A DNA stretch of 64,000 nucleotides. It comes from Bacillus timonensis (GTDB taxonomy: Bacteria > Bacillota > Bacilli > Bacillales > Bacillaceae_L). The stretch is taken from assembly GCA_020171895.1 (NCBI GenBank), contig JAIVAN010000007.1, positions 248,001 to 312,000 on the forward strand. The letters are read 5' to 3'. Made by a program: the position numbers and the translations under genes. A model generated the notes under the pieces. The model was not told the DNA's origin. It was given only the letters and a program-made list of their open reading frames with translations, and ran no database searches. Position 1 is the stretch's first letter. The number at the start of each line of letters is the position of its first letter. Positions 1-9,534 of this stretch are shown here, piece after piece.

Positions 1-397
1 TTTTATAAAAGATATCGATATCTTTTTCGGTTAACTTAATGGTTTGGCTTGTTTTTGCATGTAATGAAGTAAGTTCTTTAACCATTAGCTTTTGTTGATC
101 GTTTCTCTCTTCAAGTGGCTTATTTTCAATCCACGATGTTAGATAATAGTATTTACTATTATGTTGGGTTGCGTATTGTCCGTCAATATTTGGAAGTATG
201 GGTATTAGTTTTTTATAGCCTTTTTGTAGCATTAAGTGAACTACTTTTAGAAATTCAATGCTTTTGACTTCTTTTAGTCCATATATTCCATTTGGAGTAT
301 ATATTTTGGTGACTTTACCGAAATGTTCACCGTAATCAGCTTTGATTCTGTATTTGTTTAGAACGGGCCCATACTTATTGATGTTTATTAGTGACAT
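1..397 (-). CDS. ysxE: YsxE/CotS-family spore coat protein, N-terminal part (cut by window edge)
   Basis: The complement of this stretch reads as one open frame from an ATG at 397 to the window edge, about 132 residues beginning MSLININKYGPVLNKYRIKA and continuing through YYLTSWIENKPLEERND. This resembles the N-terminal lobe of the CotS/YsxE family of kinase-like spore coat proteins; the C-terminal half lies outside the window. It sits downstream of spoVID in the same direction, the arrangement known in Bacillus subtilis, where the pair is expressed in the mother cell. The Shine-Dalgarno sequence is weak (GAGAAAGAGAG), so the start is not certain. A repeat-filled gap of almost 500 bp and a terminator-like hairpin separate it from spoVID, so it may have a promoter of its own. 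Confidence 0.75.
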   Translation of the reverse strand, partial: MSLININKYGPVLNKYRIKADYGEHFGKVTKIYTPNGIYGLKEVKSIEFLKVVHLMLQKGYKKLIPILPNIDGQYATQHNSKYYYLTSWIENKPLEERNDQQKLMVKELTSLHAKTSQTIKLTEKDIDIFYK

Positions 398-440
398 AGG
401 GCCATTCAGCTCTCTTTCTCTAGAATTTAATAAGGGGTAT

Positions 441-681
441 GGCTACCCTGAAAATACAATTCGTAACAATCAACATGGGGTGTTAACCTTCGTTGCAGGA
501 CTCTCGCTTTCCACGGGGCGCCACTTGAGCCTCCTCGGCCTTTGCCCTGTGGGGTCTCAAGCCCGGCGCATTTCCCGTAGGAGTCTCGGTCCTTCCACTA
601 CGGTTAACACGCATGAATTACTTAAAACCCAACATTCTATAAGCGTAAAAATCCATTTCGCATTTTCATTCTTCCTGGTGC
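441..681 (+). repeat. Interspersed palindromic repeat, copy A (full length)
   Basis: It starts GGCTACCCTGAAAATAC, then GGGGTGTTAACC, a GC-rich core (CGCTTTCCACGGGGCG, GAGCCTCCTCGG, TGTGGGGTCTCAAGCC, GGAGTCTCGG), the matching GGTTAACAC, and an AT-rich tail ending TTCTTCCTGGTGC. The outer GTTAACC/GGTTAAC arms and inner TTGAG/CTCAA arms pair, predicting one long hairpin. It lies between spoVID and ysxE in the opposite orientation to both, and is followed after about 20 bp by a second, deleted copy. Confidence 0.9.
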
Positions 682-701
682 AATTCTTAAATTGCATGGT
701 A

Positions 702-792
702 GTCTACCTTGAAAATACAAATCTGAATATGGGGTGTTAACCTACGTTACAGGACTCTCGTTTTCCGCGGGGTGCTTCTTGAGCCATGGTGC
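702..792 (+). repeat. Interspersed repeat, copy A' (internally deleted tandem copy)
   Basis: It carries the left end (CTACCTTGAAAATAC, GGGGTGTTAACC, CTCTCGTTTTCCGCGGGG, CTTCTTGAGCC) and then jumps directly to the right-terminal ATGGTGC. The whole second half of the palindrome is missing. It is in direct tandem with copy A, separated by a short TGCAAT..ATTGCA dyad. Confidence 0.8.
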
Positions 793-840
793 TGAAAGGG
801 AAAATAACACCCTAGTTGTTCATAAAACAATCTAAAATAA

Positions 841-873
841 AACAGGTGAGTAATAAAGTTTACTCACGCTGTT
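841..873 (-). terminator. Rho-independent terminator after spoVID
   Basis: The inverted repeat AACAG-TGAGTAA / TTACTCA-CTGTT is followed on the minus strand by TTTTATTTTAG, just downstream of the spoVID stop codon. It would limit read-through into ysxE. Confidence 0.65.
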
Positions 874-880
874 GGGTGTT

Positions 881-1948
881 TTATTTTACTGGTATATATA
901 GTAATTGCCCTTCGTAGACGTCTGCATCATGTTCAAGTTTATTAACACGAAGTAACTGTTGTAAGCTTACATCATATCTGTCAGTTAATGTGTCTAGTGA
1001 ATCTCCGTGTTGGACGATACAAATTTTCATTCTTGTAAAGTCATCGTCTTGTTCTTTTGCAAATATTTTCGTTAAGTACAGAGCATTTCCATCTCTTTTT
1101 CCCGCTTTTTCTTCACCTTCATCATCTTGATATGCTGTTGAAGATTCTTCTTCGACAGCTGTCACGGAAGGACTAGTTTGATAGTCAGCAATGTTTTCTA
1201 CTCTACCCTTCATTTCAACCTGTGGAGATGGCTGATAAAAGTTTAATTCTTCTTCTGAATCTACATCAGTCTCGTGGTATACTTCTTTACGAGCTTCGAC
1301 TTCAAAAGGAGAATATAAATCTTCCTCTGTTTCCTCAGAAGCTACAACATCTTCATCAGAAGATGTTTCATTATTTTCACTTTCTTCATGTTCTTCGTAC
1401 TCATAATTAACACTTTCTTCGTAGTTACTAATTGTAGAAACATCACTGTTTCGGTAACCAAGTTCAACTAGTTCCTCTTCCTCTACTTCTTCGTGTACGG
1501 AAGGAACACTTTGTTGATCTCCATATATTCCACTTATTGACAGGTCAGCGACGAGCTTAAGTAGTCCTCGCTGTGGTAACTCATAATCAAATGTCTCAAC
1601 CGCTACATATACATCGTCTAATGCCTGAATACGATTTTTAGGGATTGTGATGTCAACTGGGAAGCGATGTCTCATTTGACAAGTACCATCTTCTTTTGTC
1701 CTAACCTCATTTACATATCTAACCTGAGGATAATGATTCTCTTGTTCTTCATCATCATCATCTGTTCTTGATTGATAATCACCTGATAAAAGCAATGCAC
1801 CTTTAATTGAAACGTATTGATCATGTTCTTGAATGACTATATCAGGATCTAAAGAAATAGATAGTAAATCAGATACTTCCTGTCCTTTTTGAAACCAAAC
1901 AGATTCTTCTACTGAAAATCGTAAACACGATTGATTTTCTGATGGCAA
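881..1948 (-). CDS. spoVID: Spore coat morphogenetic protein SpoVID
   Basis: About 355 residues. The N-terminal domain (RFSVEESVWFQKGQEVSDLL, SISLDPDI) matches the SpoVID family. A long acidic Glu/Ser/Asp-rich linker follows, then a C-terminal LysM domain (IVQHGDSLDTL, VYEGQLLYIP). In B. subtilis SpoVID sits on the outer forespore membrane and is needed for the coat to encase the spore, interacting with SpoIVA and SafA. I chose the TTG at 1948 (protein MPSENQ...) because AAAGGAGG lies about 7 nt upstream of it; an earlier in-frame TTG at 1966 would place that ribosome binding site inside the gene. A sigma-E-like promoter lies upstream. Confidence 0.9.
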   Translation of the reverse strand: MPSENQSCLRFSVEESVWFQKGQEVSDLLSISLDPDIVIQEHDQYVSIKGALLLSGDYQSRTDDDDEEQENHYPQVRYVNEVRTKEDGTCQMRHRFPVDITIPKNRIQALDDVYVAVETFDYELPQRGLLKLVADLSISGIYGDQQSVPSVHEEVEEEELVELGYRNSDVSTISNYEESVNYEYEEHEESENNETSSDEDVVASEETEEDLYSPFEVEARKEVYHETDVDSEEELNFYQPSPQVEMKGRVENIADYQTSPSVTAVEEESSTAYQDDEGEEKAGKRDGNALYLTKIFAKEQDDDFTRMKICIVQHGDSLDTLTDRYDVSLQQLLRVNKLEHDADVYEGQLLYIPVK

Positions 1949-1995
1949 ATCTACTCCTCCTTTCAATACCTACACATATTTACTATGACATTACA

Positions 1996-2024
1996 GATTT
2001 ATGTTAAAACTTATCCAAATATGA
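1996..2024 (-). promoter_or_regulatory. Candidate sigma-E promoter of spoVID
   Basis: The minus strand shows TCATATTT (2017-2024), a 13-bp spacer and CATAAATC (1996-2003), resembling the sigma-E consensus KMATATTT/CATACANT. SpoVID is known as a sigma-E gene in B. subtilis. The spacer is about 1 bp short, so this is tentative. Confidence 0.4.
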
Positions 2025-2097
2025 TTACTATTTTCTAGAAAGAAGTGAATTTCTTTTCCGTCACAACGAATAATCATTTTAATTAATGCTTGAATTT

Positions 2098-2332
2098 GTA
2101 TCATAATACTTGAAAATATGTAATTGTTTCTTTTGTGTATTATAGAGTGTTGTATCCAAGTATGATAGTCGTGTTAACCGAAGTGGAAGAACCGAGACTC
2201 CTGCGGGAATTGCGCTAGGCTTGAGACCCCACACGCATAAGCCGAGGAGGCTCAAGAAGCGCCCCGCGGAAAGCGATGTTCCTGCAACGAAGGTTAACAC
2301 CCCATATACAGTGTTTTATTTTCTGGGTAGTC
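2098..2332 (-). repeat. Interspersed palindromic repeat, copy B
   Basis: Read on the minus strand: GACTACCCAGAAAATA, GGGGTGTTAACC, CGCTTTCCGCGGGGCGC, TTCTTGAGCCTCCTCGG, GTGTGGGGTCTCAAGCC, GGAGTCTCGGTTCTTCC, GGTTAACACG, then an AT-rich, diverged right end. It lies between the spoVID promoter and the hemL terminator. Confidence 0.9.
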
Positions 2333-2362
2333 TTACAAAAAAGATTTATTTTAATCCCTTAA

Positions 2363-2404
2363 TAAAAAAGCTCCTAGGTCAATAAAAAATCAACCTAGGA
2401 GCTT
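2363..2404 (-). terminator. Terminator of the hem operon (after hemL)
   Basis: A perfect 12-bp stem, AAGCTCCTAGGT/ACCTAGGAGCTT, is followed by a T tract on the minus strand, immediately past the hemL stop. Confidence 0.9.
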
Positions 2405-2410
2405 CTCATA

Positions 2411-3700
2411 TTATGATTTAATTTTAGCGAATGCAATCTTAGCCGCTTCGATCGTTTTTTCAATATCCTCATCACTGTGAACAGTCGAAAGGAACATCCC
2501 TTCAAACTGAGAAGGAGGTAAGAAAATACCTTGTTGCGCCATTTCTTGATAATACGTTGCAAAATAATCTAAATTCGAAGTTTTCGCTTGCTCATAATTC
2601 GTTACTTCTTGATTCGTAAAGAAGAAACCAACCATTGAACCTGCTTTGCTAAACTGATGAGGAATATCATATTCCACCGCTGCTTGCTTTAAACCAGCAA
2701 TTAGACGATCAGCTTTTTTATTAAACTCCACATATGTTTCAGGTGTAAGCTGTCTTAATGTCTCTAAACCTGCAGTCATTGCTAGGGGGTTTCCAGAAAG
2801 TGTTCCTGCTTGATATATAGGTCCACTAGGTGCAATACGCTCCATGATTTCTTCTTTACCACCATACGCACCAACTGGCAGTCCTCCGCCAATCACTTTT
2901 CCTAAACATGTTAAATCTGGAGTAACGTTGTAATAACCTTGTGCACAATGATAATCTACGCGGAACCCTGTCATTACTTCATCAAAAATAAGCAGTGAGC
3001 CATATTGAGTCGTAATCTCTCTTAAACCTTCTAAAAATCCAGTTTGTGGTGGAACAACACCCATATTACCTGCTACAGGTTCTACAATAACACCAGCAAT
3101 ATCATCACCAAATTGTTCAAACGCATACTTGACACTTTCCATGTCATTAAAAGGAACTGTTATTGTATTTTGAGCAATGCTTTCAGGAACACCAGGACTA
3201 TCTGGAAGACCAAGTGTTGCCACACCAGAACCAGCTTTAATCAGGAGTGAATCACCATGTCCATGATAACAACCCTCAAACTTCATAATTTTATTTCGAC
3301 CTGTATATCCTCTAGCAAGCCTTAATGCACTCATTGTAGCTTCCGTACCTGAGCTTACCATTCGAACAACCTCAATCGAAGGGACACGTTTGATGACGAG
3401 TTTGGCTAATTCGTTTTCAATAAGAGTAGGTGCACCAAAGCTTGTACCTGACTCGGTTACTTTCTTAATTGCTTCCACAACTGAGTCATTTGAGTGACCA
3501 TGAATAAGGGGACCCCAAGAAAGAACATAATCAATATATTCATTGCCATCAATGTCGTAGATTTTAGCTCCCTTTCCTCTTTCCATAAAAATTGGATCCA
3601 TTTTCACAGACTTAAATGCACGAACAGGACTATTAACTCCTCCAGGCATTAGTTTTTGTGCTTCCTTAAATGCTTGTTTTGATTTTTCATATGTACGCAT
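2411..3700 (-). CDS. hemL: Glutamate-1-semialdehyde 2,1-aminomutase
   Basis: 429 residues, the usual family length. This PLP enzyme converts glutamate-1-semialdehyde to 5-aminolevulinate, the second step of the C5 route to haem. Visible signatures are [13 protein letters not shown] near the N-terminus, [16 protein letters not shown] (PLP phosphate region), FDEVMTGFR with the Asp that contacts the pyridine nitrogen, and [16 protein letters not shown] containing the Schiff-base lysine. I used the ATG at 3700 (MRTYEKS) because AAGGAG lies 8 nt upstream; an in-frame TTG at 3724 is upstream of that site. It is the last gene of hemAXCDBL and is followed by a strong terminator. It is separated from hemB by 140 bp that contain a 15-bp-stem hairpin. 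Confidence 0.97.
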   Translation of the reverse strand: MRTYEKSKQAFKEAQKLMPGGVNSPVRAFKSVKMDPIFMERGKGAKIYDIDGNEYIDYVLSWGPLIHGHSNDSVVEAIKKVTESGTSFGAPTLIENELAKLVIKRVPSIEVVRMVSSGTEATMSALRLARGYTGRNKIMKFEGCYHGHGDSLLIKAGSGVATLGLPDSPGVPESIAQNTITVPFNDMESVKYAFEQFGDDIAGVIVEPVAGNMGVVPPQTGFLEGLREITTQYGSLLIFDEVMTGFRVDYHCAQGYYNVTPDLTCLGKVIGGGLPVGAYGGKEEIMERIAPSGPIYQAGTLSGNPLAMTAGLETLRQLTPETYVEFNKKADRLIAGLKQAAVEYDIPHQFSKAGSMVGFFFTNQEVTNYEQAKTSNLDYFATYYQEMAQQGIFLPPSQFEGMFLSTVHSDEDIEKTIEAAKIAFAKIKS

Positions 3701-3775
3701 TAAATCAGCTCCTTGTATTTTCAATTATCTATCTACCGACTATCTAAAAAAAAATTTGTGGAAATTCCATATGAT

Positions 3776-3821
3776 TTCAGAGGAGATATGCTCAGTCGTC
3801 TTCTGTCATACCTCCTCTGAA
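3776..3821 (-). other. Long hairpin between hemB and hemL
   Basis: Arms 3776-3790 (TTCAGAGGAGATATG) and 3807-3821 (CATACCTCCTCTGAA) pair over 15 bp with one mismatch and a 16-nt loop. No T tract follows at once on the minus strand, so it may be an mRNA processing or stability element, or a partial attenuator setting hemL expression, rather than a classical terminator. Confidence 0.6.
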
Positions 3822-3840
3822 TACTTGCAACAGCTCTTAA

Positions 3841-4821
3841 TTATTTATTTGATAACCAACCTGCAACATCTTTTGCAAAATAAGTGATAATTAAATCCAC
3901 ACCAGCTCGTTTCATACTCGTAAGCATTTCCATCACAATTTCTTTTTCATTGATCCATCCATTTTGAGCGGCTGCTTTAATCATTGAATATTCTCCACTT
4001 ACATTGTACGCAACAACTGGAACATTAAAATTATTTTTCACATCTCGAATAATATCTAAATAAGATAGAGCAGGCTTTACGATTAAGAAATCTGCACCTT
4101 CAGCTAAATCTGACTCAGCTTCTCTTAATGCCTCCATGCGATTTGCTGGATCCATTTGGTATGCTTTTCGATCACCAAATTTAGGTGAACTATGTGCTGC
4201 ATCTCTAAATGGCCCATAGAAAGAAGATGAATATTTAACTGCATAAGACATAATCGGGATGTCAGTATATCCCGCTTCATCAAGGGCAAAACGAATTGCA
4301 GCAACAAATCCGTCCATCATATTCGATGGGGCAATAATATCTGCGCCAGCTTTTGCTTGACTTACCGCAGTTCTCCCTAACAAATCTAGCGTCGGATCGT
4401 TTAAAATTTTACCCTCTTCAACGATTCCACAATGACCATGTGATGTGTATTGACAAAGACAAGTATCAGCAATGACAACTAACTGTGGAAAATGTTCTTT
4501 AATATGTACTATGGCTTTTTGAACGATACCATTATCGTGGTATGCTTCAGTCCCATGTTCGTCTTTATTTTCAGGAACACCAAAAACTATAACAGACTTA
4601 ATGCCTAGTGAAACTACTTCGTTCATTTCTTCATTTAAAAGATCGAGAGAGAGTTGATACACCCCAGGCATTGAAGCAACAGGGTTACGTTTATTCTCTC
4701 CCTCAACAACAAATATGGGATAAATCAAATCATTTGCGGTAAGGTGTGTTTCTCTTACCAAATCTCTTAACTGAGCAGAGTTACGGAGTCTACGGTGTCG
4801 GTCAAATTGTAATTCTCTCAT
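3841..4821 (-). CDS. hemB: Porphobilinogen synthase (delta-aminolevulinic acid dehydratase)
   Basis: 326 residues. It condenses two 5-aminolevulinate molecules into porphobilinogen. The Zn-type cysteine cluster is visible as [14 protein letters not shown], and the two active-site lysines lie in [16 protein letters not shown] and [13 protein letters not shown], the latter being the Schiff-base site. The start ATG has AGGAGG 7 nt upstream. It follows hemD by 31 bp in the same operon. Confidence 0.97.
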   Translation of the reverse strand: MRELQFDRHRRLRNSAQLRDLVRETHLTANDLIYPIFVVEGENKRNPVASMPGVYQLSLDLLNEEMNEVVSLGIKSVIVFGVPENKDEHGTEAYHDNGIVQKAIVHIKEHFPQLVVIADTCLCQYTSHGHCGIVEEGKILNDPTLDLLGRTAVSQAKAGADIIAPSNMMDGFVAAIRFALDEAGYTDIPIMSYAVKYSSSFYGPFRDAAHSSPKFGDRKAYQMDPANRMEALREAESDLAEGADFLIVKPALSYLDIIRDVKNNFNVPVVAYNVSGEYSMIKAAAQNGWINEKEIVMEMLTSMKRAGVDLIITYFAKDVAGWLSNK

Positions 4822-4852
4822 TTTTCATCCTCCTATTTATGTTTAATTGTAA

Positions 4853-5635
4853 TTATGATAATAAAAATAATTCTATTGATTCTATCATATCATCAATCGT
4901 ATATCTGTCGGGACACACATGAACCGGTAATCCTTCATTTAACGCAGCTTCTTTTGTTACAGGACCAATACATGCAATAACACTTTTCTTAATCCAATTA
5001 CGGTAATCTGTGCCTTCTAAAAGTCTAATAAAAGCATGAACAGTGGACGGACTAGTAAACGTAATTATATCTACTTTACTTTTATGTATCGTTTGAATTA
5101 AAAGTTGTCGGTTACTCGTATTCTCTTTTGTTTCATAGATAATTAAATCTTTTACGTAAACATCCATCGTAGATAATTCATTCTTAATTACAGGCCTTCC
5201 CAAATTACCTCTCACAAGTAAGATGCGATCGTTTGAATGAAGATGTGGTTTTAATACATCAACTAAACCTTCAGCTATATACTCATGAGGAACAACAGAT
5301 GCAAAAAATCCTCTTTTCTGTAGGGCGAGTTCAGTTTTTTTTCCAACTACAGCTATTTTGGGAAAGCTGGCATCAATTTTTAATGAATGTTTTTCTACTA
5401 TGTTAAAAAAGCGTTCGACTCCGTTTTTACTAGTAAAAACAAGCCATTGATAAGTAGATAACGACTTTAATTCCTCTAAAATATCATTTAAATGTTTAGG
5501 ATATGAAAATGAGATAAGAGGGACCTCGATTGGTTTCCCTCCTAATTCAATTAGCTTTTTAGAGAATTCAGTTGCTTGATTATTTCCTCTTGTGATGAGT
5601 ATTTTTTTATTAGCAAGAGGGTGGGAAGTGTTCAT
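4853..5635 (-). CDS. hemD: Uroporphyrinogen-III synthase
   Basis: 260 residues. It cyclises hydroxymethylbilane with inversion of ring D. The family is poorly conserved, but the N-terminal LANKKILITRGNNQA, the central KIAVVGKKTELAL, DIITFTSPSTVHAFI and CIGPVTKEAA segments fit the two-lobed HemD fold. The start overlaps the hemC stop by one base (TAATG), with a GGAG inside the end of hemC, indicating translational coupling. Its position between hemC and hemB supports the call. Confidence 0.93.
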   Translation of the reverse strand: MNTSHPLANKKILITRGNNQATEFSKKLIELGGKPIEVPLISFSYPKHLNDILEELKSLSTYQWLVFTSKNGVERFFNIVEKHSLKIDASFPKIAVVGKKTELALQKRGFFASVVPHEYIAEGLVDVLKPHLHSNDRILLVRGNLGRPVIKNELSTMDVYVKDLIIYETKENTSNRQLLIQTIHKSKVDIITFTSPSTVHAFIRLLEGTDYRNWIKKSVIACIGPVTKEAALNEGLPVHVCPDRYTIDDMIESIELFLLS

Positions 5636-6567
5636 TAGTTTTCTAGCTCCGCTTTTACTTTATCAATTAAATCCTTTGCACCACTTGTAATAAGTTTTTC
5701 AGCAGCCTCTCGACCAACTTCAATCGGATTTTTTCCATGAATCACTTCTTTAAAGATGGTGTTTCCATCAGGTGAAGCAACTAAAGCTGTAAATGATAGA
5801 TCTTCTTGTTCATTTATCTTAGCAAACCCTGCGATAGGAACTTGACATCCACCCTCCATTTTCTGTAGAAACTCCCGCTCTGCTTTGACAGTGTTTGAAG
5901 TGCATTCATCGTTAAACTTAGCTAATAAATCTAGTAACTCTTGATCATCTTCTCTACACTCGATAGATAGTGCGCCTTGTCCGACAGCAGGTACGCAAAC
6001 TTCAGGGTCTAAATACTCAGTAACAACGTCTTCTGACCAACCCATTCTAGCAAGTCCTGCTGCAGCTAAAACAATGGCATCATAATCTTCATTTTGAAGC
6101 TTCGCAATTCGAGTGTCTATATTTCCGCGAATCCATTTTATTTCTATATCCTGACGTCTAGCTAAAAGTTGCGCACTTCTTCGTAAACTACTAGTACCTA
6201 TGATAGAACCACTAGGTAGATCCTCAAATGGTACATGATTCTTTGAAATGATAACATCCCTCGGATCTTCTCGCTTTGGAATGCAGCCAATTGTAAGGCC
6301 ATCAGGTAAAACAGCAGGCATATCTTTCATACTATGCACAGCCATATCAATCTCTTTATCGAGCATGGCCTGCTCTATTTCTTTTACAAACAGACCTTTT
6401 CCGCCAACCTTTGAAAGGGTAACATCTAAAATTTTATCTCCTTTTGTTACAATCTCCTTTATTTCAAAATCAAAAGGAGCTCCTAACTCTTTCAATTGAT
6501 TGATGACCCAATTTGTTTGAGTTAATGCTAGCTTACTTCTCCTTGATCCAACAATTATTTTCCTCAT
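5635..6567 (-). CDS. hemC: Hydroxymethylbilane synthase (porphobilinogen deaminase)
   Basis: 310 residues. It polymerises four porphobilinogens into hydroxymethylbilane. Visible motifs are [18 protein letters not shown] at the N-terminus, [25 protein letters not shown], and [12 protein letters not shown], whose cysteine binds the dipyrromethane cofactor. AGGAGG lies 5 nt upstream of the ATG. It lies 13 bp after hemX and overlaps hemD. Confidence 0.97.
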   Translation of the reverse strand: MRKIIVGSRRSKLALTQTNWVINQLKELGAPFDFEIKEIVTKGDKILDVTLSKVGGKGLFVKEIEQAMLDKEIDMAVHSMKDMPAVLPDGLTIGCIPKREDPRDVIISKNHVPFEDLPSGSIIGTSSLRRSAQLLARRQDIEIKWIRGNIDTRIAKLQNEDYDAIVLAAAGLARMGWSEDVVTEYLDPEVCVPAVGQGALSIECREDDQELLDLLAKFNDECTSNTVKAEREFLQKMEGGCQVPIAGFAKINEQEDLSFTALVASPDGNTIFKEVIHGKNPIEVGREAAEKLITSGAKDLIDKVKAELEN

Positions 6568-6580
6568 AATATCCTCCTAA

Positions 6581-7414
6581 TTATGTATACCAAATATGAA
6601 ACCTAGATAAATTTCCGAACAGAAAGAAATTGACTAATAAAAATAAGAAAGCAAGTATATTAAAAAATGCTATTTGTTTACCTTGTAAGTCTTTCACCAC
6701 TCGCTGATACAAGTAAAAGCTATAAACAAGAAGTACTGAAAATGAACCTAATACTTTAGCATCATAAAATTGAAATTCTGAAACTTTTATGTTTGCCCAC
6801 AGTACACCTAAAATAAGTGATAGTAACAGGATAGGTACTCCAATCACATTTAATACATATGACATATGATCAAGTTTAGACAAATCTTCTATTCTAAGTA
6901 GTCGTTTTCCCCATTTTTTACGTTTCAATAAGTTATATTGTATTAAATAGAGCAATGAGAAAACAAACGATAGAGAAAATGCTCCGTATGATAGTATCGC
7001 CATTGTAATATGAATCATTAAAAGCTCTGACACTAATTGACCGGCTACTGTTGAAGATTCTTGGTGTGCGGGACCAAACGTATGTAATGACATGATAAAA
7101 AAGCCTAATACATTCGTAAAGAATACAATGAAATCGACCCTTAGTAGTCGATTAATGGCAAGTGAGAGTGAAATAAGAACCCATGCATAAAAGTACAGCC
7201 CTTCAAACACTGTTAGTACTGGAAATCTCCCTGTTTCTATTACTCTAAAAATTAAAAATGCAGACTGCAATATCCATACAAATGCAAGTAACCAGAAGGC
7301 TGTTACATTTGCCTTCCGGTTGTTATGCAAAAAGTCTATAAAATAAAGTAATACACTAAGTGCGTATAAAATAATTGTCAGTTCGTGCAGTCTAGTCAAA
7401 TTCATCTCTACCAT
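6581..7414 (-). CDS. hemX: HemX, CcsA-like integral membrane protein
   Basis: 277 residues with about eight hydrophobic segments, of the cytochrome c assembly (CcsA/ResC-like) superfamily. Recognisable stretches include LSVLLYFIDFLHNNRKAN and FPVLTVFEGLYFYAWVLI. In B. subtilis HemX lowers the level of glutamyl-tRNA reductase HemA and so tunes haem synthesis; it does not catalyse a pathway step. The gene lies 16 bp downstream of hemA. A second in-frame ATG three codons later (MNLTRLHEL) is a possible alternative start. Confidence 0.93.
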   Translation of the reverse strand: MVEMNLTRLHELTIILYALSVLLYFIDFLHNNRKANVTAFWLLAFVWILQSAFLIFRVIETGRFPVLTVFEGLYFYAWVLISLSLAINRLLRVDFIVFFTNVLGFFIMSLHTFGPAHQESSTVAGQLVSELLMIHITMAILSYGAFSLSFVFSLLYLIQYNLLKRKKWGKRLLRIEDLSKLDHMSYVLNVIGVPILLLSLILGVLWANIKVSEFQFYDAKVLGSFSVLLVYSFYLYQRVVKDLQGKQIAFFNILAFLFLLVNFFLFGNLSRFHIWYT

Positions 7415-7430
7415 TTAGATATATCCACTC

Positions 7431-8783
7431 CTATGACTGTAGAGAAGCCTGTTTAACAGGTGTTAACACACGATCCATTTCTTCATTATTACGTTGAGTA
7501 CGTTTTTCAACTTCAACTGCCTCTTCAATATCAAAAATTTTCATGAACAAATGTAAGGCCTCTTCACCATTAGGCTCAGCAGCTAGCTCTTTGGCTTTTA
7601 ATATTGGATCTCGTAATAATTGATTAATGATACTTTTCGTATGCTTATTTAATACCTTCTTCTCACGATCTGTTAAGTTTGGCAATTTTCTTTCGATACT
7701 TTGCATCGTTTCAGCTTGAATATCTAAAGCTTTTTTTCGTAAAGTTGAGATAACTGGGACTACACCTAACGTATTTAGCCATTGATTGAATTCTACAATT
7801 TCAGCTTCAATCATTAGCTCGATTGCTTCAGCGGCAACTTTACGTTCCTGTAGATTTGCTTCTACAATTCCTTCTAGATCATCAATGTCGTATAAAAATA
7901 CTCCATCTAATTCAGCAAGTGCAGGATCTAAGTCTCGAGGCACTGCAATATCAACCATAAAGATAGGACGCCCTTTTCTCATACGTTCTACGTGAGAAAT
8001 CATTTCTTTTGTGATTACATATTCCTTTGATCCAGTAGAGCTTATTAAAATATCCGCTTCTACTAATGCACATTGAAGTTCAGATAGCGGTTTAGCTTGA
8101 CCAGAAAATTTCTCTGCTAAGCTTTTCGCTTTTTCAAATGTACGATTTATCACCGTTACTTTCTTAACACCACTGCTGTGAAGATTTTGAAGTGCCAACT
8201 CTCCCATCTTACCAGCACCAAGAATAAGCACGTTTTTGTTCGTTAAATTACCAAATATCTTTTTAGCTAATTCAACTGCTGCATAGCTGACTGAAACCGC
8301 ATTAGCACCAATTTCTGTTTCTGAATGAGCACGTTTTGCTAGCGTTACTGCTTGTTTAAATAACTGGTTAAATACCGTTCCAATTGTGTTGTGTTCTTGT
8401 GCAAGTAAAAAGCTAGTTCGCACTTGTCCTAGAATTTGAGTCTCACCTAAGATCATAGAATTAAGTCCACAAGCAACGTTATATAAATGATCAACTGCAC
8501 CGTCATTTTCATAAATTGTTAAAAATGGTGAAAATTCATCTTTATCTATTTTAAACCAATTAGCTAAAAATGCTTTTATATAATAACGTCCAGTATGCAA
8601 TTGGTCTACAACTGCATATATTTCTGTTCGATTACAAGTTGAAATAATAATATTTTCTAGTATGCTTTTCTGCTCTTTCAACTCTTTCATTGCATCCGCT
8701 AACTCATTCGGATTGAAAGTAAGTTTTTCACGAATTTCAACAGGGGCAGTCTTATAGTTAAATCCTACTGCGATAATATGCAT
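7431..8783 (-). CDS. hemA: Glutamyl-tRNA reductase
   Basis: 450 residues. It reduces glutamyl-tRNA(Glu) to glutamate-1-semialdehyde with NADPH, the first committed step of C5 haem synthesis. Visible: [14 protein letters not shown] with the catalytic cysteine, [17 protein letters not shown], the Rossmann motif [13 protein letters not shown], and the C-terminal dimerisation helix [12 protein letters not shown] chose ATG 8783 ([14 protein letters not shown]) with GGGGGTG 9 nt upstream; an ATG at 8804 lies upstream of that site. It is the first gene of hemAXCDBL. I see no convincing PerR box. A GTTCAC/GTGAAC dyad lies at 8848-8875. Confidence 0.97.
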   Translation of the reverse strand: MHIIAVGFNYKTAPVEIREKLTFNPNELADAMKELKEQKSILENIIISTCNRTEIYAVVDQLHTGRYYIKAFLANWFKIDKDEFSPFLTIYENDGAVDHLYNVACGLNSMILGETQILGQVRTSFLLAQEHNTIGTVFNQLFKQAVTLAKRAHSETEIGANAVSVSYAAVELAKKIFGNLTNKNVLILGAGKMGELALQNLHSSGVKKVTVINRTFEKAKSLAEKFSGQAKPLSELQCALVEADILISSTGSKEYVITKEMISHVERMRKGRPIFMVDIAVPRDLDPALAELDGVFLYDIDDLEGIVEANLQERKVAAEAIELMIEAEIVEFNQWLNTLGVVPVISTLRKKALDIQAETMQSIERKLPNLTDREKKVLNKHTKSIINQLLRDPILKAKELAAEPNGEEALHLFMKIFDIEEAVEVEKRTQRNNEEMDRVLTPVKQASLQS

Positions 8784-8847
8784 CTTTAGTTGCACCCCCA
8801 ACATAGAATAATGGCATTATACGTGTAACAATATTATAACATTTAAC

Positions 8848-8875
8848 GTTCACTACGAATTAGGAAAATGTGAAC
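8848..8875. promoter_or_regulatory. Dyad in the hemA / membrane-protein divergent promoter region
   Basis: GTTCAC (8848-8853) and GTGAAC (8870-8875) form an inverted repeat with 16 bp between, upstream of TATAAT-like sequences on the hemA side (GTTATAATATTG, CGTATAATGCC). It could be an operator or chance; no regulator is identified. Confidence 0.3.
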
Positions 8876-9032
8876 AGATTATGACAAACATATGGTATCA
8901 TTATAAAAGAAAATTTCATCATATAAATTATTGTATTAAAAAACACTCGAATTCTGTCAGACTCACAATGAGTACAATAACAAAAAAACATCTTTTTATC
9001 AAGTAATTAGTCAAGTTCTTCGGAGGACAATT

Positions 9033-9518
9033 ATGAAAAAACACAGCATTTTCCCAGGCGTAATATTAATTGGTATTGGTAGTTATTTTTTGCTACAGCA
9101 GCTTAACGTATCGGTGTTCACTGGCTTTTATTCATGGCAGACATTAATTATCATTATTGGCTTTGCTTTGTTATTACAGGCATACTCTAGTAATGACCAT
9201 AGTAACATATTATCAGGTGTTATTTTAGTTGGCTTCGGCTTCCACTTTCATCCAATTAATCAATTAGGATTTTGGCCTAAGCATTACGGAATGATTATTT
9301 TTATTGTTGCCGTAGGTATACTCTTAAAGTATTTAAAGACTAAATCTGGTCTATTTCAAGGGATATTATTGCTATCACTCTCTCTTCTAATATTAAATTA
9401 TGAAAAGTTTATGAACTCACTCAGTTTCTTAGAAAATGGTTTTTCTTTTATAATTCAATTTTGGCCACTCCTTTTAATTGCTACCGGTTTTTATTTATTA
9501 TTTATTAAGAAGAAGTAA
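9033..9518 (+). CDS. Small polytopic membrane protein (LiaI/LiaF-like transmembrane type)
   Basis: 161 residues, strongly hydrophobic, with about five to six membrane segments grouped in pairs (FPGVILIGIGSYFLLQQL, LIIIIGFALLLQAY, ILSGVILVGFGFHFHP, FWPLLLIATGFYLLFIKKK). The repeated G-x-x-L-I-x-x-G pattern is typical of LiaI/LiaF-type (DUF5668-like) membrane domains. CGGAGGA lies 8 nt upstream of the ATG. It diverges from hemA and converges with the ABC transporter, sharing a terminator. It may be the positional counterpart of B. subtilis ysxD, but I cannot confirm that by sequence. Function unknown. Confidence 0.8.
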   Translation: MKKHSIFPGVILIGIGSYFLLQQLNVSVFTGFYSWQTLIIIIGFALLLQAYSSNDHSNILSGVILVGFGFHFHPINQLGFWPKHYGMIIFIVAVGILLKYLKTKSGLFQGILLLSLSLLILNYEKFMNSLSFLENGFSFIIQFWPLLLIATGFYLLFIKKK

Positions 9519-9534
9519 TATATTCCAAATAAAT

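Noticed and set aside
342-740. 132-codon plus frame across repeat copies A and A'
   Set aside because: It is built from repeat sequence and overlaps the ysxE start antisense; equivalent frames in other copies are in different frames or on the other strand.
2079-2300. 73-codon minus frame in repeat copy B, with a look-alike in copy G
   Set aside because: The similarity comes from the palindromic repeat; no ribosome binding site, and the frame is not kept among copies.
8784-9032. PerR box in front of hemA
   Set aside because: The best candidate (TTATAATATTGTTAC) matches only the left half of the consensus.
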